A DNA stretch of 64,000 nucleotides from Porticoccus sp950063125 (GCF_963973895.1 NZ_CAXBBF010000001.1), one strand, 5' to 3'. Shown: positions 1 to 8,424, numbered from the stretch's first letter. Numbers and translations: made by a program. The notes: generated by a model not told the origin, from the sequence alone.

Positions 1-1
1 T

Positions 2-118
2 GATGCCTCGCCTTTGCTGGACCTGGGAGTCCTGGATAGACATTCGTCTTTGACGGAGCCAAGTGCTCTGCAGCTGGGAGATGGAATCAAAGGGCGCTCA
101 ACCTCGCCTGCAGACTAA
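2..118 (+). CDS. C-terminal fragment of an unidentified protein (left edge)
   Basis: Frame 2 is open from the window edge for 38 codons and ends with TAA at 116-118. The peptide (DASPLLDLGVLDRH...KGRSTSPAD) has no recognisable motif. Its stop lies 29 bp before the stop of the convergent purC, which is the spacing expected of two convergent genes. It could also be chance read-through of non-coding sequence; 38 codons are too few to decide. No function is proposed. Confidence 0.3.
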   Translation, partial: DASPLLDLGVLDRHSSLTEPSALQLGDGIKGRSTSPAD

Positions 119-147
119 TTGGTCAGGCAACATGACCAGATTAAAAC

Positions 148-1251
148 TTAGACAATGAGATTGTATCGGCTACTGAGGATATCCATGATTTCTGCTTTCG
201 GCCTGTCAGGGAGGTGTAGTTTTCCCCCAATGATCTTTTCGGCGATCGAAACATACGTTCTGGAAACTTCAAGCAAAACATCCGCGGGCAGCTCGTTGTT
301 TCTGGCCAGTGCCTGGCGTTCGGTCATCCGGTCTTTGTTGAGTAGGATGTCGGGATCCGGGAAGTGTTTGAGCAGCAATTGCCGGAAACTTTCTTTTGAG
401 TTTTCGACCACTTCGCCGTTTCGATAGCTCTGACCGTCCCAGATACGGGATGAGTCAGGAGTGCCAACCTCGTCCATGTAAATCAGCTTTTCGGTACCGG
501 TTTTGTCTTTGACGTAGCCAAATTCAAATTTGGTATCCACAAAAATCTGATCCAGTGCAGCCAATTCACGGCTGATGACATCGAACCCCTCCCGCAACAG
601 GTTTTCGTAAAGATCGATATCGTCAATACTGCGAAAATTGAAGGCTGCATGGTTTCTTTCAATATCATGTCGGGTGATGTTCACATCGTCCGCTTCTGGA
701 ACACCCGGCAAACCCGTCAGTATGCCTTTGGTGGATGGCGTAATCAGTAATTCTGGCAGCTTCTGATCTTTTTTCAGATTGTCCGGCAACTGGATGCCGC
801 AGAACTCCCTCTCTCCCTTGGCATAGGCACGCCACATGGAGCCGGTAATGTATTGGCGACAGATAGCCTCGATCATGACAGGTTGGGCTTTTTGTACAAT
901 CCAGACCAGGGGATGCGGGATATCCAGAATGTGGCTGTCTGCCAGGCCCTTCTCGCGAAACAACCTGAACCAGTGGTTCGAAATGGCATTCAGTGCCGCC
1001 CCCTTGCCTGGGACGCCATGCATGCCGCCTTCGCCATGCCAAATGCAGTCAAATGCAGAAATGCGATCACTGATTACCATGATGGCAAGTGGTGCACCGG
1101 GCGCCACATCATAACCCTGTTGCTCTATCAGTCTGAGGCTGTCTTTTTCTGTAAGCCAGTAGACTGAACGCACTTTGCCACTGTGCACAGGCGCATCAGT
1201 GCGGATAGGGAGATCATTGTTGACGGCGAGAACTTTGTCTGCGAGTTTCAT
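148..1251 (-). CDS. purC: Phosphoribosylaminoimidazole-succinocarboxamide synthase (SAICAR synthase)
   Basis: Cytosolic enzyme of de novo purine synthesis that joins CAIR and aspartate with ATP to give SAICAR. The 367-residue product is the long form of the family (the E. coli protein is about 237 residues). Visible family blocks are SGKVRSVYW near residue 25, SDRISAFDCIW near 65 and DEVGTPDSSRIWD near 260. The ATG at 1251 is preceded by an AGGA about 9 nt upstream. In Pseudomonas purC follows dapA-bamC-MBL on the same strand; here it lies on the other side of fabV and lpxL and points the opposite way, so it has been rearranged relative to that order. Confidence 0.95.
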   Translation of the reverse strand: MKLADKVLAVNNDLPIRTDAPVHSGKVRSVYWLTEKDSLRLIEQQGYDVAPGAPLAIMVISDRISAFDCIWHGEGGMHGVPGKGAALNAISNHWFRLFREKGLADSHILDIPHPLVWIVQKAQPVMIEAICRQYITGSMWRAYAKGEREFCGIQLPDNLKKDQKLPELLITPSTKGILTGLPGVPEADDVNITRHDIERNHAAFNFRSIDDIDLYENLLREGFDVISRELAALDQIFVDTKFEFGYVKDKTGTEKLIYMDEVGTPDSSRIWDGQSYRNGEVVENSKESFRQLLLKHFPDPDILLNKDRMTERQALARNNELPADVLLEVSRTYVSIAEKIIGGKLHLPDRPKAEIMDILSSRYNLIV

Positions 1252-1399
1252 GGTTATGAGTCCTGTCAGCGGGCAGGTAGTGTTATTGGAATAGTTCGGG
1301 GTTTTTTACTCACCTCTACCGAGGGTCTGGAAATGTTTAATTCTAACAGATCGATAGCCCTCAGTTACAGGCAACCCTGCGTTGTTTGTGCCCTGAGGA

Positions 1400-1795
1400 T
1401 CAGTCCGGGCGAATGGCATACTTGCCGCTGCCCTGTAGCGCGATAGCCAGTGCTGCTAAAAGATAGAGGCCCTGTAGTTCCAGCGCCCAGCCACCATGAT
1501 TGGTTAGTTGGAAAAGCTCGCCGGCATGGACCAACAATATAGCTACCAACATATTGCCAATGACCAACAGGGCCCCGGCCCTGGCGAAATAACCGAAAAT
1601 AATCATCAGCGGACCTAATACCTCACCGAGATAGACGGCATAGGCAATCTCTGACGGCATGCCAAACTCTGCCAGCTTGCTACCAATAAACCCCAGCGAA
1701 TCCGGATTAAGGATTTTGGCAATGCCGTGTAATAAAACGAGCAGCCCGACAGCGATGCGCAAGACCAGTTTTGCGAGCTCTTCATAGTAGGTCAT
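1400..1795 (-). CDS. DoxX family small membrane protein
   Basis: A 131-residue inner-membrane protein of the DoxX/DoxD-like family, which groups four-helix proteins, some linked to quinone or thiosulfate redox chemistry; the role of most members is unknown. Hydrophobic stretches are visible around LVLRIAVGLLVLLHGIAKI, AVYLGEVLGPLMIIFGYFA, ALLVIGNMLVAILLV and a C-terminal helix around LYLLAALAIAL. The frame is open upstream to 1861, but ATG at 1795 is preferred because GGAG sits about 10 nt before it and the peptide then begins directly ahead of helix 1. It lies 148 bp upstream of purC on the same strand and diverges from fabV. Confidence 0.75.
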   Translation of the reverse strand: MTYYEELAKLVLRIAVGLLVLLHGIAKILNPDSLGFIGSKLAEFGMPSEIAYAVYLGEVLGPLMIIFGYFARAGALLVIGNMLVAILLVHAGELFQLTNHGGWALELQGLYLLAALAIALQGSGKYAIRPD

Positions 1796-1969
1796 AACCA
1801 GTAATCTCCGGTATACACGGGTTTGAAAGTACAATTTAACGGGATAGTACCAGTGGGGCAATTCCTTTAATACGCATTCCGGGAGGTTTCTTGGAGCGCT
1901 GCTGCCTTCGGGGTATCATTGCGGCATTATTTTAACTGACACCCCTCGGGGTTCCTGTGGAGATAGGCA

Positions 1970-3157
1970 ATGATTATTAAACCGAGAGTTCGCGGTTTTA
2001 TGTGTATTACCAGCCACCCGGTTGGCTGTGAGGCAAATGTCAAAGAACAGATTGATTACATCAAGCGTCAGGGGCCGATAGATGGCCCCAAACGGGTGCT
2101 GGTGATAGGTGCTTCCACAGGATACGGCCTGGCCGCGCGGATCACGGCAGCGTTTGGCTGCGGAGCTTCAACACTTGGCATTTTTTTTGAGAAGGAAGGT
2201 GCTGAGAAAAAGCCCGCCTCAGCCGGTTGGTATAACTCGGCAGCTTTTCACAAGTTTGCCGACGAGCAGGGTATTTACGCGAAAAGTATCAATGGGGATG
2301 CGTTTTCCGATGAGATAAAGCAAAAGACAATTGATACGATCAAATCTGATCTGGGACAGGTGGATCTGGTGATCTACAGTCTGGCGTCTCCGCGACGACA
2401 GCATCCGAAGACGGGTGAAGTATTCAATTCAACCCTTAAGCCCATCGGAAAGAATGTAACCCTGCGGGGTATCAACACGGATAAGGAAGAAGTTCAGGAT
2501 TTTTCGCTGGAAGCAGCCACAGAGCAGGAGATTGCCAACACCGTAGCGGTCATGGGCGGAGAAGATTGGCAAATGTGGATCGATGCTCTGATAGCGGCTG
2601 ATGTGCTGGCGGCTGGTGCGAAAACGGCAGCATTTACCTATGTAGGTGAAAAAGTTACTTGGGATCTGTATTGGCACGGTACGATTGGCCAGGCTAAAAA
2701 AGATCTGGACAAGAAAGTTACGGGAATCCGTGAAAAACTGGCGACCGTCGGTGGTGATGCTCGCGTGGCGGTGCTGAAGGCAGTGGTGACGCAGGCCAGC
2801 TCTGCGATACCGATCATGCCGCTTTATCTGGCGCTGCTGTTCAAGGTCATGAAGAAAGATGGCAGTCATGAAGGCTGTATTGAACAGCTATATCGTCTCT
2901 ACACAGAATGTCTTTACAGCGACTCCCCTCGTATGGACAGCGAAGGACGAATTCGGGTGGACGAACGTGAACTCCGCCCGGAAATTCAGCAGCGGGTTGG
3001 CGATGACTGGTTGAAAGTCACCAATGAAAATATGGCTGAGCTGACCGATATAAAGGGCTACAAGCATGAGTTTCTCAAGCTCTTTGGCTTTGATATTGAC
3101 AGCGTGGATTACGAGGCTGATGTCGAGCCGGTGGTTCCCATCAGGGGATTGATCTAA
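1970..3157 (+). CDS. fabV: Trans-2-enoyl-ACP reductase, FabV type
   Basis: Catalyses the last, NADH-dependent reduction of each fatty acid elongation cycle. At 395 residues it is much longer than FabI (about 260), as is usual for FabV. The nucleotide-binding glycine motif GASTGYGLAAR lies near residue 48, and the FabV signature Tyr-X8-Lys (YWHGTIGQAK) lies near 235-244. The start ATG has GGAG 7 nt upstream. FabV enzymes are known to be intrinsically insensitive to triclosan, so the organism may share that trait. No FabI is visible in the window. The gene is divergent from the DoxX gene. Confidence 0.95.
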   Translation: MIIKPRVRGFMCITSHPVGCEANVKEQIDYIKRQGPIDGPKRVLVIGASTGYGLAARITAAFGCGASTLGIFFEKEGAEKKPASAGWYNSAAFHKFADEQGIYAKSINGDAFSDEIKQKTIDTIKSDLGQVDLVIYSLASPRRQHPKTGEVFNSTLKPIGKNVTLRGINTDKEEVQDFSLEAATEQEIANTVAVMGGEDWQMWIDALIAADVLAAGAKTAAFTYVGEKVTWDLYWHGTIGQAKKDLDKKVTGIREKLATVGGDARVAVLKAVVTQASSAIPIMPLYLALLFKVMKKDGSHEGCIEQLYRLYTECLYSDSPRMDSEGRIRVDERELRPEIQQRVGDDWLKVTNENMAELTDIKGYKHEFLKLFGFDIDSVDYEADVEPVVPIRGLI

Positions 3158-3294
3158 GTATTTGTTCGTCAGCGGAGTCAAATGGCGGGTTTCTGTAAGC
3201 GGTGTTATATAAAGTCGAGCGGTTTGTTGCCAATGATGTCTCAGCGCGGTCTGTTGCTGCAGTTTCATGTGAACATGAATTGCTTCAAGTAACA

Positions 3295-3323
3295 TTGCCA
3301 ATAACTGCGGCAGCGCCTATAAG
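3295..3323 (+). promoter_or_regulatory. Sigma-70-like promoter of the DUF2789 gene
   Basis: TTGCCA at 3295-3300, a 17-nt spacer and TATAAG at 3318-3323, each box 5/6 to consensus. The A of the DUF2789 ATG (3330) is exactly 7 nt past the last base of the -10 box, where transcription would be expected to start. No Shine-Dalgarno precedes the ATG, so the mRNA may be leaderless. Confidence 0.55.
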
Positions 3324-3329
3324 ACATGT

Positions 3330-3563
3330 ATGGATACCAGCGTTCATTCCTTGTCTACGCTATTTGACCAGTTGGGGTTGCCCTCCACCGCAGCCGCCAT
3401 TGAGCTTTTTATTGCTCTACACCAGCCACTGCCCCCTGAAGCGAGGTTGGCTGAAGCGTTGTTCTGGAATGAGGCTCAGAGAGCGTTTCTGGAAGAGGCT
3501 ATCAGTGAAGATGCCGATTGGGCCGAGTTGGTTGATCAGCTCGATGCCCGTTTCAGGGGCTAG
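3330..3563 (+). CDS. DUF2789 family protein
   Basis: A 77-residue acidic protein that matches the DUF2789 family throughout: an N-terminal MDTSVHSLSTLFDQLGLP block, LHQPLPPEARLAEALFW in the middle and a C-terminal EDADWAELVDQLDARFRG. The family occurs in Pseudomonas and marine gammaproteobacteria and has no known function. It has no signal peptide or membrane segment, so it is probably cytosolic. No Shine-Dalgarno is seen before the ATG, while a good promoter ends 7 nt upstream. It stands alone between fabV and lpxL. Confidence 0.85.
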   Translation: MDTSVHSLSTLFDQLGLPSTAAAIELFIALHQPLPPEARLAEALFWNEAQRAFLEEAISEDADWAELVDQLDARFRG

Positions 3564-3648
3564 TGTTTTCAGCTTCAACCCGCGCCCCACGCATGGTTTT
3601 ACACGTCAACGTCTTTATAATGGCTATCCCCTTTGATCAGTAATTGAC

Positions 3649-4581
3649 ATGATTAATAACCATGATTTCAAGTGGCGCTTTCTCCACCCCCGTTATTGGC
3701 TGACCTGGTTAAGCTTGGGTTGCTGGCGTTTGTTGGTGGTCCTTCCGTATCCGGTGTTGCTTTGGTTGGGTGGGTGCATCGGCCGGATAATGTTCTGGCG
3801 AAGCCGCTATCGTCGAGAAGTTGCAGATATCAACCTGCGATGGTGCTTTCCCGAGATGGAAGAATCGCAGCGCCAGTCGTTGCTGCGGGCGAATTTTATC
3901 AGTTACGGCATTGCTTTTTTTGAAATTGGTATGGCCTGGTGGTGGCCCACACAACGGCTTAATAAGCTGATTACCTTTGAGGGTCTGGAGCATATTGATG
4001 GCTTGCAGGGTAGGGGGGCGCTGCTGATGGCCATTCACTTCACCACGCTTGAAATCGGCGCGTCTGCCCTATCGGCGAGACACTCGATTGATGGCATGTA
4101 CCGCCCCCATAAAAATCCTGTGTATGACTATGTGCAGAGCAAAGGACGTCGGGCAAGAGACCCGCTGGGGGTGGTTTATCCGCGGGAAGACATTCGCGGT
4201 ATGTTCAAGGCACTTCGCCAGGGCAGAATTATCTGGTATGCCCCCGATCAGGATTATGGGCGCAAACAGAGCGTGTTTGCCCGATTTTTTGGGGTTCCGG
4301 CAGCTACGGTCACGGCTACTGCACGTTTTGCCAAAACCGGCAACGCCCTTGTTCTGCCGTTCTCTCAGGTGAGGTTGCCCGATGGTCGGGGTTATCTGAT
4401 TAAAGTGCATCCGCCCTTACAGGATTTTCCGACAGGTGATGATCTGGCAGACGCTGAAACGGTTAACCGGCAGGTTGAGAAGATGATTCTCGAGCAACCG
4501 GATCAGTATATGTGGATTCACCGGCGCTTTAAAACCCGCCCGCCCGGCGAGTCAAGACCCTATCCCAAAAGTAGCAAATAA
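3649..4581 (+). CDS. lpxL: Lipid A biosynthesis acyltransferase (LpxL/HtrB family)
   Basis: A 310-residue inner-membrane acyltransferase that transfers an acyl chain from acyl-ACP to Kdo2-lipid IVA, a late step of lipid A synthesis. An N-terminal membrane anchor (WRLLVVLPYPVLLWLGG) is visible near residues 25-45. The catalytic H-X4-E of the LPLAT family is seen in AIHFTTLEIGA near residue 130, and YAPDQDYG follows later. Whether it adds the first (LpxL) or second (LpxM) secondary chain cannot be told from sequence alone; the overall pattern favours LpxL. A TATAAT at 3616-3621 could be its -10 box, but the -35 region is weak. Confidence 0.85.
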   Translation: MINNHDFKWRFLHPRYWLTWLSLGCWRLLVVLPYPVLLWLGGCIGRIMFWRSRYRREVADINLRWCFPEMEESQRQSLLRANFISYGIAFFEIGMAWWWPTQRLNKLITFEGLEHIDGLQGRGALLMAIHFTTLEIGASALSARHSIDGMYRPHKNPVYDYVQSKGRRARDPLGVVYPREDIRGMFKALRQGRIIWYAPDQDYGRKQSVFARFFGVPAATVTATARFAKTGNALVLPFSQVRLPDGRGYLIKVHPPLQDFPTGDDLADAETVNRQVEKMILEQPDQYMWIHRRFKTRPPGESRPYPKSSK

Positions 4582-4612
4582 CAGAGTCTGCCCAGACCAG
4601 ACGAAACTGGAA

Positions 4613-4750
4613 ATGATGGATGATGGGCCGGAAAGCATCAAGCATTGCCAGGATGGAGAACTCTGTCGTGCCCAATGGTCTGATATACCGGTGGCCGGTT
4701 GGATCAAACCCTCTCGGTCTTCTGTTATTAACCCTGGAGCCGGTGTCTAA
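4613..4750 (+). CDS. Possible 45-residue small ORF
   Basis: The 252-bp gap between lpxL and dapA contains an ORF starting with two adjacent ATG codons (4613 and 4616) and ending with TAA at 4748-4750. The peptide contains ELCRAQWSDIPVAGW and does not look like the low-complexity product of random reading. A weak CTGGAA precedes the start. I do not recognise it and it may be chance; there is no clear terminator or RNA structure in the gap to explain it otherwise. Confidence 0.2.
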   Translation: MMDDGPESIKHCQDGELCRAQWSDIPVAGWIKPSRSSVINPGAGV

Positions 4751-4833
4751 TTTTTTCATAACGCTTGTGCCCCAGGTTGCTGGTCAGTACCATTACGCGT
4801 TCTATTTTTCTTGGCTATTTTGAGGCTCCTCCG

Positions 4834-5748
4834 ATGATCACCGGCAGTATTGTTGCTCTGGTTACGCCCATGTTTCGCGATAATCAGGAAGTTGACTGGG
4901 ATTGTCTGAAACGTTTGGTGGAGTGGCATATTGCCCAGGGGACCAATGCGATTGTCGCTGTGGGTACCACCGGTGAATCCCCGACACTCGATGTGCAGGA
5001 GCATATGGCGACCATCGCTGCCATTGTCGAAGACGCCGATGGTCGGGTCCCCGTGATTGCTGGCACTGGTGCAAACTCGACCAGAGAAGCCATAGAGTGG
5101 ACCCATCGAGCACAACAGATCGGTGCAGATGCCTGCCTGCTGGTAACGCCCTATTACAACAAACCCACCCAGGAAGGCCTCTATCTTCACCACAAAGCAA
5201 TTGCAGAAGCCGTAGATATTCCGCAGATTCTCTACAATGTGCCCGGTCGTACGGCCTGTGATATGCTCCCCGCCACTGTGGCCAGGCTTGCCGAAATCCC
5301 CAATATTGTCGGTATTAAAGAGGCCACCGGTGACCTAGATCGTGTTAACCAGTTGGTCAGTACCTGCCCTGAGGGTTTTGCCATTTATTCGGGCGATGAC
5401 TTCACTGCGCTGGAATTGATCCTGAGGGGTGGCCATGGTGACATCTCTGTTACGGCCAATGTTGCCCCCAGATTAATGGCTGAGATGTGTCGTTTGGCGC
5501 TCGCCGGCGAGGTGGATGCAGCGCGTGATATCAACAAGCGACTCATTCCTGTCCATGAAGCGATGTTTGTCGAATCCAATCCCATCCCAGTCAAATGGGC
5601 TGTAGCGGAAATGGGTTTGATGGAGCATGCCATACGTCTCCCGCTCACTGAGTTGTCTGCGGCCTATCATTTAAAAGTTACCAGAGCTCTTGAGCAGGCT
5701 GATCTGCTGAGCGGTGTACAAACAGTAAATTCGGAGTTCACTGGATGA
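4834..5748 (+). CDS. dapA: 4-hydroxy-tetrahydrodipicolinate synthase
   Basis: Condenses pyruvate with aspartate semialdehyde, the committed step to diaminopimelate and lysine. The 304-residue protein shows GTTGESPTL at 44-52, Tyr134 in LYNVPGRT, Arg139 and the Schiff-base Lys162 in GIKEATGD. The frame is open to 4765, but ATG at 4834 starts the family-typical MITGSIVALVTP and has TGAGG 8 nt upstream. The stop overlaps the bamC start as ATGA, so the two are translationally coupled; dapA-bamC is a conserved gammaproteobacterial pair. Confidence 0.97.
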   Translation: MITGSIVALVTPMFRDNQEVDWDCLKRLVEWHIAQGTNAIVAVGTTGESPTLDVQEHMATIAAIVEDADGRVPVIAGTGANSTREAIEWTHRAQQIGADACLLVTPYYNKPTQEGLYLHHKAIAEAVDIPQILYNVPGRTACDMLPATVARLAEIPNIVGIKEATGDLDRVNQLVSTCPEGFAIYSGDDFTALELILRGGHGDISVTANVAPRLMAEMCRLALAGEVDAARDINKRLIPVHEAMFVESNPIPVKWAVAEMGLMEHAIRLPLTELSAAYHLKVTRALEQADLLSGVQTVNSEFTG

Positions 5749-6788
5749 AGGCAACACTGGAAAAGCTATCAGTGATTATGCTGTTACTGGCAATGGCTGG
5801 TTGCGGAAATAATCTGGTTCGCGACAAAAGTAATGATTATCTGCTCTCAGAGGAAGTCCCGCCCATGGTTGTACCCGAGGGCAAAAGCTCCGGTGCAATC
5901 GGTCAGCTTTACGATGTTCCTGCAGTTCCTGATGCCGGGGCTGGTTCAGAATATTTTGTTGTTCCCAGGCCGCAGCCGCTCTCGGAAAATGTTTTTGAAG
6001 AAACGGTAAAAATTGAGACATTCTCAGGTAGTCGATGGATAGCGATTAACAAGCCTGCTGAAGAAGTTTGGCCAAGAATCAGGAATATTCTCTCGCGCAG
6101 TAGTGTCCCCACGACCCGGGTAGATGCCAGTAGCGGTATTATTGAAACGGGTTGGCTGCAATTCAAGGACGATGAAGACAAGAGCCACCGTTTTCGCTTT
6201 AAAATAGTTCCTGGCATCGGTGTCAACAGTACAGAAGTCAGCTTGCTGCAGATGTCTGCACCTATTGGCAAGGAAGGCGATGCGGGTTCCTGGCCCACAA
6301 AGTCGATGGATGACTCCCGGGAATTGGAATTTGTCGAGATCGTTTCCAACTCCCTCGCCAGTGAAATTAACAGTGGCAGCGTTTCACTGCTGGCCCAGAC
6401 GATCGGTGGTCGGGAGCAGGTTGAAGTCGTCTCTTCCGCAGATACTGATCCTTACATCAAGATGAATCTCAACTATGACAGGGCCTGGGCGTCCCTGCTC
6501 AACTCGCTCTCCCGGGGCGGTTACACTATCATCGATCAGAATCGTTCAGCGGGTAGATTACAGGTTGAGTTTCAGGAAATTGTTGCTGAAGAGAAGGGGC
6601 AGACACTCAAGGAATGGGTACTCAATCTTGGCAATAAAGTTGAAAAAGTGCCCCCTGTCGAGTATTGGGTCGAGTTGGTTCGCAATGAGCAGACAGTGGA
6701 GGTGCGGATAGCTGACAAGAGCAGGGATAAGCTGGAGCGCTCACTCGCTATTAAGTTGCTCAAGGTAATCCGCGGCAATTTGAGCTGA
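5745..6788 (+). CDS. bamC: Outer membrane assembly lipoprotein BamC
   Basis: Lipoprotein subunit of the BAM complex that inserts beta-barrel proteins into the outer membrane. The 347-residue precursor has a signal peptide ending in a lipobox (LLAMAGC, Cys near residue 20), a flexible N-terminal stretch and two helix-grip domains: roughly 90-210 (RWIAINKPAEEVWPRI) and 225-340 (MNLNYDRAWASLLNSL). It overlaps dapA by 4 nt and is followed after 2 nt by the MBL-fold gene. The essential BamA is encoded elsewhere in this window (28437-30791). Confidence 0.9.
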   Translation: MKATLEKLSVIMLLLAMAGCGNNLVRDKSNDYLLSEEVPPMVVPEGKSSGAIGQLYDVPAVPDAGAGSEYFVVPRPQPLSENVFEETVKIETFSGSRWIAINKPAEEVWPRIRNILSRSSVPTTRVDASSGIIETGWLQFKDDEDKSHRFRFKIVPGIGVNSTEVSLLQMSAPIGKEGDAGSWPTKSMDDSRELEFVEIVSNSLASEINSGSVSLLAQTIGGREQVEVVSSADTDPYIKMNLNYDRAWASLLNSLSRGGYTIIDQNRSAGRLQVEFQEIVAEEKGQTLKEWVLNLGNKVEKVPPVEYWVELVRNEQTVEVRIADKSRDKLERSLAIKLLKVIRGNLS

Positions 6789-6790
6789 TT

Positions 6791-7564
6791 ATGCGGTTTG
6801 CTTCACTTGGGAGCGGCAGCAGGGGTAACGCTACGATTGTGGATGTCGGCTCAACCCGATTGTTGATTGATTGTGGGTTTTCAATCAAGGAAACGGAAAG
6901 GCGACTTGAAAGGTTGGGTATACAGCCCAGTGACCTCAACGCCATTCTGGTGACCCATGAGCATGGGGATCACATCCGGGGTGTTCTTCCATTGGCCAGA
7001 AAGTACGGATTGACGGTCTATATGACGGCGGGAACCCACCGAGCCTTGTCCTTTTCACTATTCTCCGGTATTGATCTAAAACTGATAGACAGTCACCTGG
7101 ACTTTTTTATTGGCGATCTTGCTGTGACGCCTGTCGCTGTGCCCCATGACGCCAGAGAACCTGTCCAGTACGTCGTACGAAGTGGCGACAACCTGTCTCT
7201 GGGGGTTCTAACAGACCTGGGAAGTATCACGGCCCATGTCGTACAGCATTTCGAAGGCTGTCACGGGTTGTTCCTTGAGTGTAACCACGATGCCGCTATG
7301 CTGGCTAACGGAACTTACCCTCCGTCGTTGAAAAGGCGTATTGCCGGTGACTGGGGACATTTGAACAATCGGCAATCGCTAGATTTGTTACAGAACATCC
7401 AGACGTGCCAGCTGCAACAGCTGGTATTGGGTCATATCAGTGAGCAGAACAATTCTCTGGCTGCGGTGCAGGCAATGATGAGCAACTTGCCATCTGATCT
7501 GTTTTCTATCCACTATGCCTGCCAGAACGATGGTGTTGATTGGCTGGCACTATCCCGAGTATGA
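6791..7564 (+). CDS. MBL-fold metallo-hydrolase (YycJ/WalJ-like)
   Basis: A 257-residue cytosolic metallo-beta-lactamase-fold protein. The metal-binding HxHxDH motif is H56, H58, D60 and H61 in THEHGDH, and the start SLGSGSRGNATIV is typical of the YycJ/WalJ-like group, whose substrate is not firmly established. The gene follows bamC by 2 nt; the triplet dapA-bamC-MBL is conserved in Pseudomonas, where purC comes next. Here purC is absent and an AT-rich gene-free stretch follows instead. Confidence 0.85.
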   Translation: MRFASLGSGSRGNATIVDVGSTRLLIDCGFSIKETERRLERLGIQPSDLNAILVTHEHGDHIRGVLPLARKYGLTVYMTAGTHRALSFSLFSGIDLKLIDSHLDFFIGDLAVTPVAVPHDAREPVQYVVRSGDNLSLGVLTDLGSITAHVVQHFEGCHGLFLECNHDAAMLANGTYPPSLKRRIAGDWGHLNNRQSLDLLQNIQTCQLQQLVLGHISEQNNSLAAVQAMMSNLPSDLFSIHYACQNDGVDWLALSRV

Positions 7565-7938
7565 GTACAATTTTCCCGGAAAGCCGTGTTATTGACTGAC
7601 TGCAGCTGCATGTACGACGACGCAGAAAAGCTGGTCAGCCCTCCAAAAGCAGTATCGATCAGTTTTATATTGTCCACAATTACACTAATAACCTTAAGTA
7701 AATGTTTAGAATCTATTGTAAGTTATTGATTTAAGTTTTTTAATTACTTAACTATATGATTTATAAGGGATTTATGTAATGATCAAAAAGTAGCCATTTT
7801 GTTTGAGCGCCCCATTTTGCGTGGATTCATCGAAGTTTTACGAAAGTAATACACAAAGTTATCCACAGAATTTGTGGGTAACTTTGGAGAACTATTTATC
7901 GTTTGTTGTCAACTGATCAGGTTGCGATTCGTTAGGTA
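7565..7938. other. 374-bp AT-rich intergenic region with DnaA-box-like sites
   Basis: No gene is seen here. About 7680-7790 is strongly AT-rich. A perfect DnaA box TTATCCACA lies at 7859-7867, an inverted near-box TGTGGGTAA at 7873-7881 (one mismatch) and TTGTCCACA at 7670-7678 (one mismatch). The first two are the cores of a longer inverted repeat. GATC occurs several times. No convincing terminator follows the MBL gene. The content resembles a DnaA-binding locus; whether it has any replication role is unknown. Confidence 0.5.
7854..7886. repeat. Inverted repeat with 14-nt arms containing a DnaA box in each arm
   Basis: Left arm CAAAGTTATCCACA (7854-7867), 5-nt spacer, right arm TGTGGGTAACTTTG (7873-7886). 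The arms match at 13 of 14 positions and the one difference would be a G-U pair in RNA. No T-run follows on either side, so it does not look like a terminator. It may be a protein-binding site. Confidence 0.6.
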
Positions 7939-8373
7939 TCAGCAATGTGCCGGGAGTTTAATCTGTCCCTCGACTTGCTCTGAGAGTAGTTGTGCATCAG
8001 GACAATTGAGAGAGGTGTTGCCTTCCAGAGAAATGCTATCGAGGTTGGGTAAATAGAGTAACGGTTTTATAGAAGTAAGCTGATTTTGTGCCAGGTTGAC
8101 GATAATAAGGCCCGTGAAAATTTCAAGACCGGAAAGGCTGGCAATACCAGCGTTAGAACAGTTGAGCTGCGATAACTGGTTCGCACGGGTCACGGCAAGG
8201 TCTTTGATCGCCTGTTCAACACAGACCGCAAGCGCCGGGTCCTGAATTTTGTAGCCGGAAAACAATTCGGTTGGTTTTAGAACAGGCTGTTCGTTAAAGG
8301 TGAAGGTATATCTTTCGCAGCCACTCAAAAGTGTGCCGATGACCACAATAACGAAGAGGATGTGCTTTTTCAT
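7939..8373 (-). CDS. Small lipoprotein with leucine-rich-repeat-like C-terminus
   Basis: A 144-residue protein with an N-terminal signal peptide (MKKHILFVIVVIGTLLSGC) and lipobox LSGC, so it is probably a lipoprotein. After a variable region, about residues 75-130 hold LRR-like units (LSGLEIFTGLIIVNLAQNQL, LPNLDSISLEGNTSL). Two late cysteines could form a disulfide. ATG at 8373 is chosen over the upstream ATG at 8421 because it begins the signal peptide. The Shine-Dalgarno is weak. Function unknown; it diverges from the OmpA-like gene. Confidence 0.7.
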   Translation of the reverse strand: MKKHILFVIVVIGTLLSGCERYTFTFNEQPVLKPTELFSGYKIQDPALAVCVEQAIKDLAVTRANQLSQLNCSNAGIASLSGLEIFTGLIIVNLAQNQLTSIKPLLYLPNLDSISLEGNTSLNCPDAQLLSEQVEGQIKLPAHC

Positions 8374-8424
8374 AGGGATGGGAACCGCGTCTTGTATTAA
8401 AGTAAGGCAACAAATTTCCACGCG

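Noticed and set aside
7565..7938. Calling this gap the chromosomal origin of replication
   Set aside because: Only one perfect and two near DnaA boxes were seen, and none of the usual origin neighbours (dnaA, dnaN, gidA/mnmG, rpmH, parAB) is present. Kept as a DnaA-box-containing region only.
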